A DNA stretch of 64,000 nt from Pachypanchax playfairii (taxonomy: Eukaryota > Chordata > Actinopteri > Cyprinodontiformes > Aplocheilidae), in contig SSNP01000068.1 of assembly GCA_006937955.1 (NCBI GenBank), forward strand, positions 1,174,286 through 1,238,285, given 5' to 3'. Under the pieces are notes generated by a model. The model was not told the DNA's origin. It saw nothing but the letters and a program-made list of their open reading frames with translations, and ran no database searches. Position 1 is the stretch's first letter. Each line of letters begins with the position of its first letter. Below are positions 60,101 through 64,000 of the stretch, in pieces. A program made the position numbers and the translations under genes.

Positions 60101-63100
60101 TGGTTTAGGGTAGGGATGCATCAGGGCTGTTACCATTCTAATGTACTCTGCACCATGAACCAATACCTAAAACGTAGAAACTCTGCAATAATTTCACAGA
60201 AAATTTTTATGTTTTACTTAAAAATTTAGTTTTGTGGTTATTTTTATTAATATTTAATTTTTTCTCTAATTCATCATCATTTGTTGCAACAAGCAAAGAA
60301 GAAAATAAAACCTGTCTTCCAATTCACTGCATTTTTTTGTGTGGTAGAAGTATCGGCATTGGCAAGTACTCAGATCAAAGTATCGGCATTGGCAAGTACT
60401 CAGATCAAAGTATCGGCATTGGCAAGTACTCAGATCAAAGTATCGGCATTGGCAAGTACTCAGATCAAAGTATTGGGATTGGCAAGTACTCAGATCAAAG
60501 TATCGGCATTGGCAAGTACTCAGATCAAAGTATCGGCATTGGCAAGTACTCAGATCAAAGTATCGGCATTGGCAAGTCTCAGATCAAAGTATCGGTATTG
60601 GCAAGTACTCAGATCAAAGTATCGGCATTGGCAAGTACTCAGATCAAAGTATCGGCATTGGCAAGTACTCAGATCAAAGTATCGGTATTGGCAAGTACTC
60701 AGATCAAAGTACCGGCATTGTATCGGTTTGAAAAAAGTGGTATCCTTGCATCACAGAGTTTAGTTTAAAACCCAGATGAGAGATCCTCATAAGGTTTGAA
60801 CATATTTAAGGTTTTGTCAAACATTGTGTCATGTCAGATAAACGTGTAATATGTTGTAATAACATGTCGGGCAGTGTAAGTGTATTTCTTCTTCTGTGTT
60901 TTCAGGGAAACACCAAAATAAACACGTTCAGCTGGGCGAAGATTCGCAAACTCAGCTTCAAACGGAAGCACTTCCTGATTAAACTTTATGACAAAGTTGG
61001 GGTGAGATTTTACCTTTACTCCAATAAGACTCATTTCATATGCAGCATTAAACTAGCCAAAATATTATGACCACTCAACCTGTAGTGACAGCAGAATGGA
61101 AGAATAGCTTGAACAGAGAGTGTTCAGGGAAGACTTTGTTTGAGATGTTTTGTTTGCTCATCCAGCCGTCGTGTAAAGACACACTGGAGTTTTCCTTGGC
61201 CAGTCGGGATGTTTGTAAATGGTTCTGGAAGATGTGTGTGGAGTATCACGCTTTCTTTAAACTGGCTGAGGAACCGAAGCCTATCCATAAATCTCTGCTG
61301 TCCTGTAAGGGATCTACGTTTAGATACAGGTAGACGATTCACACACAGAAACATCTGGTGGATGTCTCGAGCCGGACGTTTATACCTGATAAGGGTTATT
61401 TGTTGTTGTTTTTGGCAGTGGGAGAACCCAGAAGCAGCTGCTGGAGTGTTTGGGATCTGGGGAGAAGAAGCCTTTACGCTTTGAACGGTGAGACAGATGT
61501 GTCACATCACACAGTGAAAAGAGTTCTTAATACATTTCATCCATAAAGATACTTTTAAGGGTCGTTTCTCACCGATTTACAACTCATGAGTCAGATGGTC
61601 TAAAATCCAACATAGTCCATCTGTCCAGGGTTGCCCTGAGCTGCATGGTGAAAAGGGATTTGGCGCCACCTACTGTCCAGAAGAGAAACAACATAACTCA
61701 ATAACTGGATTATGTTGCTAAATATTTATCTATAATAAAATGAATATGAATAGTACAGACTATAAATGGAACAGCACAATGGAAAAAAACACACTCAAAA
61801 CAATAGTAACAGTAAGCAATTACAAAAAGTAACAACAGATAAAATGCCCTTACCTTATGTCAATAATAACAACTGCCCCCTCCAGCAGATGGCGCCCTAG
61901 GCCATGGCCTGATTGGCTGATGTTCAGGGCTGATCCTGCATCCATCAATCTTCTGTTCCTACTTGTTCCTGTTCAGGGTCACAAGAAGCTGCTGTTTATC
62001 TCAGCAGTCACTGGGCTGGAGGCGGGGCTACACCTGGATAGGTCACCAGTCCATCACATGATCATATAGAGACAAACAATCATTTACACACAGTCACAAT
62101 TATTAATTCTGTTAACAAATGTTAAGAACTACAGTGATACGGACATTTAGATCAACCATCTTGTGAAAATTCTGAGACTTTCATCCACTTGTTTCCTGTT
62201 CTTGTCCTCTGTGCAGGACCTGCCAGTCAGACTACGATCCCAGACAGTGTCGATCTTCTCCTGATCTCCTCACCGATGTGTCCAAACAGGTAAACAGAAA
62301 GAACTCCATCATAGAACCGTTTCTGGGTTCCACAGCTGTAGAATGGGAGTATAAGCAGTTCTTCTTGTGTTTTGTTTCTGCAGTTGTATGAACAGTCCCA
62401 CCCGTTTCCCCGGTCCAGTCGGGCTCCTGCTGTTCACAGTCAGGCTCAAACTCAACATCACCGAGGTCTGAGTGACACCGAAATCAGTAAAGGAGGGGCT
62501 AAACGCAGTCAGTCATCTACTCTAGTTGGCCATAGGCCACACCCTCTTGCTCAAGTCACTCCCCTTTCTCCATCATCCTACCAGTCCACCCCCTCGCCAA
62601 AGATACGATCTGTCTCCACCTCCCTGATGGAAGACACCGGGGAGGGACGGAATGGGGCACAGCGCCAGGCCCAAAGGTTAGCTGGTGTCTATGGCAACCG
62701 CTCACGGCGTCGGCCGAACCCACAGCCACACCCTGATGCTGCACAGCAGCTGGTTCTTCTGTACCCCAACAGCCCCGCCTACCAGTATCACCCTGTCCTC
62801 CCATCCTTCCCATTTGCTGGCCCCTCCCCACTGACCCGACACCCCTACCTGTCAGACTACGTTGCAGTTTCTTCACTGGAGCGACTCCCACACGTCAGGA
62901 GGAGGGAATATGTGCCGATGGATGGCGTCTCACGCCCTTCATTTTACCAGTTAGGCCACGATTCCCCAACCATCTCGCCAATTCGGAGGAACTTTCGCCC
63001 TTGCGGGTCAGGTGGACTGGGACTGGCAAGAGTTTATCAGACAGGAAGTAACGGGGCGAGGTTATTAGGTGTTGGACACACGGAGGCGGGGCATTACAGT

Positions 63101-63610
63101 GATGACTCCAACTTCCTCCCTGGGTTGCCTCGGCGTGTAGCGAGCCAACCAGATGTCAAGTTCCATCTCTCAAGGAGCACAAACCCGACCTTTAACCCCG
63201 CCTCAGAGTTTCGACCTCTCGGTTACTACCCTCACCTTACACGACCCTCCAGACCTACCTACCTCCCACTTAACTCCTCCCCCCTCCCTGAACGCCCCAC
63301 ATCAGTATGTATGATTGGAGGTGCCACAGGAAGCTACAGTGACTCGGATCCAGAGGTTTTCTATCCATATTACTGCCCACCTCACCAGCTGGGGAAGATG
63401 GTACGGTCCACCGGGTTAGCCAGGATGAGGTTTTCCTCTGGAAGTCTTCAACTGGACGAGGAAGAGGAGGGGGAGGGGGAGGAGGAGAAGGTAGACGGCG
63501 CAGCAAAGGAAACTGATAAAAAAGACTCAAAAGATGAACAGAAGAAAGAAACGAGTGGAGGAGGAGCAGAAACAAAGGGAGCAGCAAAGATTACACAAGT
63601 CACACTTTAA
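53991..63610 (+). CDS. frmd7: FERM domain-containing protein 7, complete spliced coding region (12 exons, 781 aa)
   Basis: Membrane-cytoskeleton adaptor of neurons and retina. In people, loss of FRMD7 causes X-linked infantile nystagmus, and it has been linked to neurite outgrowth and Rac signalling. Joining twelve exons by GT/AG sites gives 2346 nt. The FERM domain spans about residues 27-325: F1 with EKEYFGLEY and VWLELLKPLIKQIK, F2 with RYLFALQIKQDLSNG, F3 with NTKINTFSWAKIRKLSFKRKHFLIKL. The FERM-adjacent segment is about 326-372 (SGRTQKQLLE through RQCRSSPDLLTDVSKQ). The long last exon encodes a disordered tail with SEFRPLG (about 647) and SSGSLQLDEE (724-733), both shared with mammalian FRMD7. 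These motifs separate it from the related FARP1/2. Human FRMD7 is 714 aa; here there is a basic 24-residue N-terminal extension and a Glu/Lys-rich C-terminus. It is divergent from dach2. Confidence 0.95.
54515..54860 (+). repeat. MITE-like repeat fragment in frmd7 intron 1
   Basis: CTTTAAAGGTGCAATATGTA, continuing into AGAATT, is the recognisable terminus of a repeat common in fish genomes. The right limit is uncertain and no inverted end was found. Confidence 0.45.
55271..55310. repeat. fish interspersed repeat fragment (CAAGTTTATTTATAGA family)
   Basis: Shares GTCAAGTTTATTTATAGA exactly with 41957-41974 and then the weaker ACACTTTAGCCAACAG. Confidence 0.6.
56711..56900. repeat. fish MITE-like repeat copy (TTTTTAAAGACCCA family)
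   Basis: Begins TTTTTAAAGACCCAGTCCG, related to 48681. It contains GCTAGCGCTACTGCTAGC and is non-coding. Limits are approximate. Confidence 0.45.
57839..57943 (+). CDS. frmd7: frmd7 exon 2
   Basis: 105 nt, residues 44-78, phase 0 on both sides, acceptor CTTCTTCAG and donor TAT|GTAAGA. Encodes the HLKLLEKEYFGLEY part of F1. Length equals the human exon. Confidence 0.93.
58016..58058 (+). CDS. frmd7: frmd7 exon 3 (43-nt microexon)
   Basis: Encodes VWLELLKPLIKQIK plus one base. Acceptor TTGCAG, donor T|GTGAGT. The 72-bp intron before it is the shortest in the gene. Length equals the human exon. Confidence 0.93.
59196..59274 (+). CDS. frmd7: frmd7 exon 4
   Basis: 79 nt, encoding FFRFIVKFFPPDPGQLKRGL at the end of F1 and ending within an Arg codon (AG|GTAAAG). 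Acceptor TTCTGTCAG. The second half reads KRGLTR where human FRMD7 and FARP have (R/Q)EELTR. Confidence 0.92.
59383..59480 (+). CDS. frmd7: frmd7 exon 5
   Basis: 98 nt, residues about 119-151 of the F2 lobe (YLFALQIKQDLSNGSLTCND, then ALLVSHILQ). Acceptor TATGTGCAG, donor T|GTAAGT. Confidence 0.94.
59625..59739 (+). CDS. frmd7: frmd7 exon 6
   Basis: 115 nt, residues 152-189 (ELGDYDEELDYQHLEMKHYV onward). The acceptor at TAACAG is chosen because the alternative CAG three bases on would create a stop with the carried T. Donor CCG|GTATGA. Confidence 0.92.
59948..60095 (+). CDS. frmd7: frmd7 exon 7
   Basis: 148 nt, residues 190-239, with ADSDIQLLEVARKLEMYGIR then GEGMRINLAVTHSGVLVFQ, the F2-F3 junction. 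Acceptor TCCATAG, donor CAG|GTATGT. Followed by the minisatellite-bearing intron 7. Confidence 0.94.
60111..60757. mobile_element. possible hAT-like insertion carrying the minisatellite
   Basis: TAGGGATGCATC at about 60109-60120 resembles a hAT-type terminus. GGTATCCTTGCATCACAG near 60740-60757 is a degraded inverse (G.GATGCA shared). Between them are TATCGG-type motifs typical of such fish MITEs. The right end is weak and no 8-bp target duplication was confirmed. Confidence 0.3.
60351..60720. repeat. 30-bp intronic minisatellite, 12 copies plus part of a 13th
   Basis: Each unit begins TATCGGCATT, continues GGCAAGTACT and ends CAGATCAAAG. Starts are at 60351, 60381, 60411, 60441, 60471, 60501, 60531, 60561, 60590, 60620, 60650 and 60680, with a partial unit at 60710. 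The eighth copy lacks one base. A few copies carry single changes (GGGATT at 60475, GGTATT at 60595 and 60685). Since 30 is divisible by 3, two frames stay open and produce 160-178-codon ORFs that are artefacts. The array lies wholly in frmd7 intron 7. Confidence 0.96.
60906..61001 (+). CDS. frmd7: frmd7 exon 8
   Basis: 96 nt, residues 240-271 (GNTKINTFSWAKIRKLSFKR onward) of F3. Acceptor GTTTTCAG, donor GGG|GTGAGA, phase 0. Confidence 0.93.
61166..61329 (+). CDS. frmd7: frmd7 exon 9
   Basis: 164 nt, residues 272-325 (CKDTLEFSLASRDVCKWFWK then CVEYHAFFKLAEEPKP), finishing F3. Acceptor CATCCAG, donor AG|GTAGAC. It ends within the Ser codon of the FERM-adjacent SGRTQ motif. Confidence 0.93.
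61419..61487 (+). CDS. frmd7: frmd7 exon 10
   Basis: 69 nt encoding GRTQKQLLECLGSGEKKPLR, the FERM-adjacent region. Acceptor TTTGGCAG, donor CG|GTGAGA. Confidence 0.92.
61664..61676 (-). promoter_or_regulatory. CTCF-type motif in frmd7 intron 10 (minus)
   Basis: ACAGTAGGTGGCG on the minus strand fits CCASYAGRKGGCR except at the first base. It is one of an opposed pair with 61882-61894. Confidence 0.4.
61882..61894 (+). promoter_or_regulatory. CTCF-type motif in frmd7 intron 10 (plus)
   Basis: CCAGCAGATGGCG fits the CTCF core at all positions and continues CCC. It points away from the minus-strand motif about 210 bp to its left. Confidence 0.45.
61945..62095 (-). repeat. fish interspersed repeat, copy 2 (reverse)
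   Basis: Reverse complement of the family at 25540-25756; it shares TGTGATGGACTGGTG and CCCTGAACAGGA(G/A)CAAG. It includes GAGGCGGGGCTACACC-like text typical of the family and lies in frmd7 intron 10. Confidence 0.7.
62217..62289 (+). CDS. frmd7: frmd7 exon 11
   Basis: 73 nt encoding TCQSDYDPRQCRSSPDLLTD then VSKQ, residues 349-373. RQCRSSPDLL(S/T)DVSKQ is a signature shared with human FRMD7. Acceptor CTGTGCAG, donor CAG|GTAAAC. Confidence 0.94.
62384..63610 (+). CDS. frmd7: frmd7 exon 12 (last coding exon)
   Basis: 1227 nt, residues 374-781, stop TAA at 63608-63610. Acceptor GTTTCTGCAG. It encodes a long, probably disordered tail rich in Ser, Pro, Arg and Tyr. SEFRPLG and LARMRFSSGSLQLDEE align to the C-terminal part of human FRMD7. 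A Glu-rich then Lys/Glu-rich end (734-781) finishes in VTL. Confidence 0.94.
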   Translation: MYEQSHPFPRSSRAPAVHSQAQTQHHRGLSDTEISKGGAKRSQSSTLVGHRPHPLAQVTPLSPSSYQSTPSPKIRSVSTSLMEDTGEGRNGAQRQAQRLAGVYGNRSRRRPNPQPHPDAAQQLVLLYPNSPAYQYHPVLPSFPFAGPSPLTRHPYLSDYVAVSSLERLPHVRRREYVPMDGVSRPSFYQLGHDSPTISPIRRNFRPCGSGGLGLARVYQTGSNGARLLGVGHTEAGHYSDDSNFLPGLPRRVASQPDVKFHLSRSTNPTFNPASEFRPLGYYPHLTRPSRPTYLPLNSSPLPERPTSVCMIGGATGSYSDSDPEVFYPYYCPPHQLGKMVRSTGLARMRFSSGSLQLDEEEEGEGEEEKVDGAAKETDKKDSKDEQKKETSGGGAETKGAAKITQVTL

Positions 63611-63745
63611 ATAAAAGAACTTTACACAAAAAATGGTTTAATGTGATTAAAGTGAAAATCAGCAGGATTACGTATAAAATGAGCAAACTGACGAGAATAA
63701 ATAAGATAATAAAGGTGATAAATGCAGAAATGAACATGAAATAAA
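63610..63745 (+). terminator. frmd7: frmd7 3' end with several AATAAA poly(A) signals
   Basis: AATAAA occurs at 63610-63615 (overlapping the stop codon), 63696-63701, 63708-63713 and 63740-63745. A site overlapping the stop would give an almost absent 3' UTR, so the later signals are more likely used. The remaining sequence to 64000 is AT-rich and shows nothing else. Confidence 0.5.
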
Positions 63746-64000
63746 TTAAATGTTGCCTTGTTTTACTGAAAAATCACATTTTTTGTCATTTAATTTGGTT
63801 TCAAGCTTCAAAAAACAGTAAATGCAGTAAAGGCTCATCAGTTTTAATTACAGTAATAGATTAAATATTTAGTGTAAATAATAATTAAAATTCTTTATTT
63901 TTGCTCAAACTTCTTTCAAATCCTGAACATGAACTTTTCATTTTTTCCTCAAATAAGGATATTAAATCTTTCCCGTAGATCGTTTAGTTCTGTCTGAATG

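Noticed and set aside
60351..60720. CRISPR-like regular 30-bp repeats
   Set aside because: Units are contiguous with no spacers and lie in a vertebrate intron.
60232..60768. Two long overlapping ORFs with SIGIGKYSDQ or SALASTQIKV repeats
   Set aside because: They are translations of the 30-bp minisatellite within an intron whose flanking exons splice cleanly.

Overview
The window looks like nuclear DNA of a ray-finned (teleost) fish. It is AT-rich, carries many long CA/TG tracts and GGAT/GATA arrays, and holds Tc1/mariner, hAT-like and non-LTR fragments of fish type. It contains two recognisable spliced vertebrate genes, and little else appears to code. One assembly gap (39 N) lies at 23962-24000.

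Layout. Positions 1-20366 are best read as the first intron of a dach2-type (dachshund family) gene on the minus strand. This stretch holds CA/TG microsatellites, a broken LINE fragment (about 5190-5560), a palindrome-ended MITE-like element (7531-8046) and short complex islands that could be enhancers. The first coding exon of dach2 is at 20367-21043 (minus). It encodes a Gly/Ser-rich N-terminus and the complete Ski/Sno/Dac DNA-binding domain and ends in a clean splice donor. A probable 5' UTR and a promoter with an inverted CCAAT pair and a GC box follow at about 21044-21400. Later dach2 exons were not found and should lie beyond the left edge.

Positions about 21.4-53.8 kb are intergenic between two head-to-head genes. 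They hold a decayed Tc1-like transposase relic (about 22.6-23.26 kb), copies of a fish interspersed repeat, a CTCF-type motif (26819-26833), a 262-bp compound tetranucleotide array (31644-31905), a LINE 3' fragment (34.26-34.70 kb), several homeodomain-motif-rich islands, and a well-delimited 698-bp non-autonomous DNA transposon (40998-41695) with matching terminal inverted repeats and subterminal motif copies.

Positions 53991-63610 (plus) carry what appears to be the complete coding sequence of frmd7, a FERM-domain protein. Twelve exons can be delimited by GT/AG sites, giving 2346 nt and 781 residues. The lengths and phases of exons 1-7, apart from an N-terminal extension in exon 1, agree with my recollection of the human FRMD7 gene. 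Three tiny upstream ORFs precede the start codon. Intron 7 carries a 30-bp minisatellite of 12 copies plus a part copy. Intron 10 carries two opposed CTCF-type motifs and a reverse copy of the interspersed repeat seen at 25.5 kb.

The two genes are not one pathway: dach2 is a nuclear transcriptional cofactor of the Six-Eya-Dach network, and frmd7 is a membrane-cytoskeleton adaptor of neurons. Both have human orthologues on the X chromosome, so their adjacency here probably reflects an old linkage group. No CRISPR, operon or prokaryote-type system is present, and I found no convincing novel gene system. The most unusual items are the subterminal-repeat transposon, the intronic minisatellite, the uORF trio and the candidate regulatory islands.
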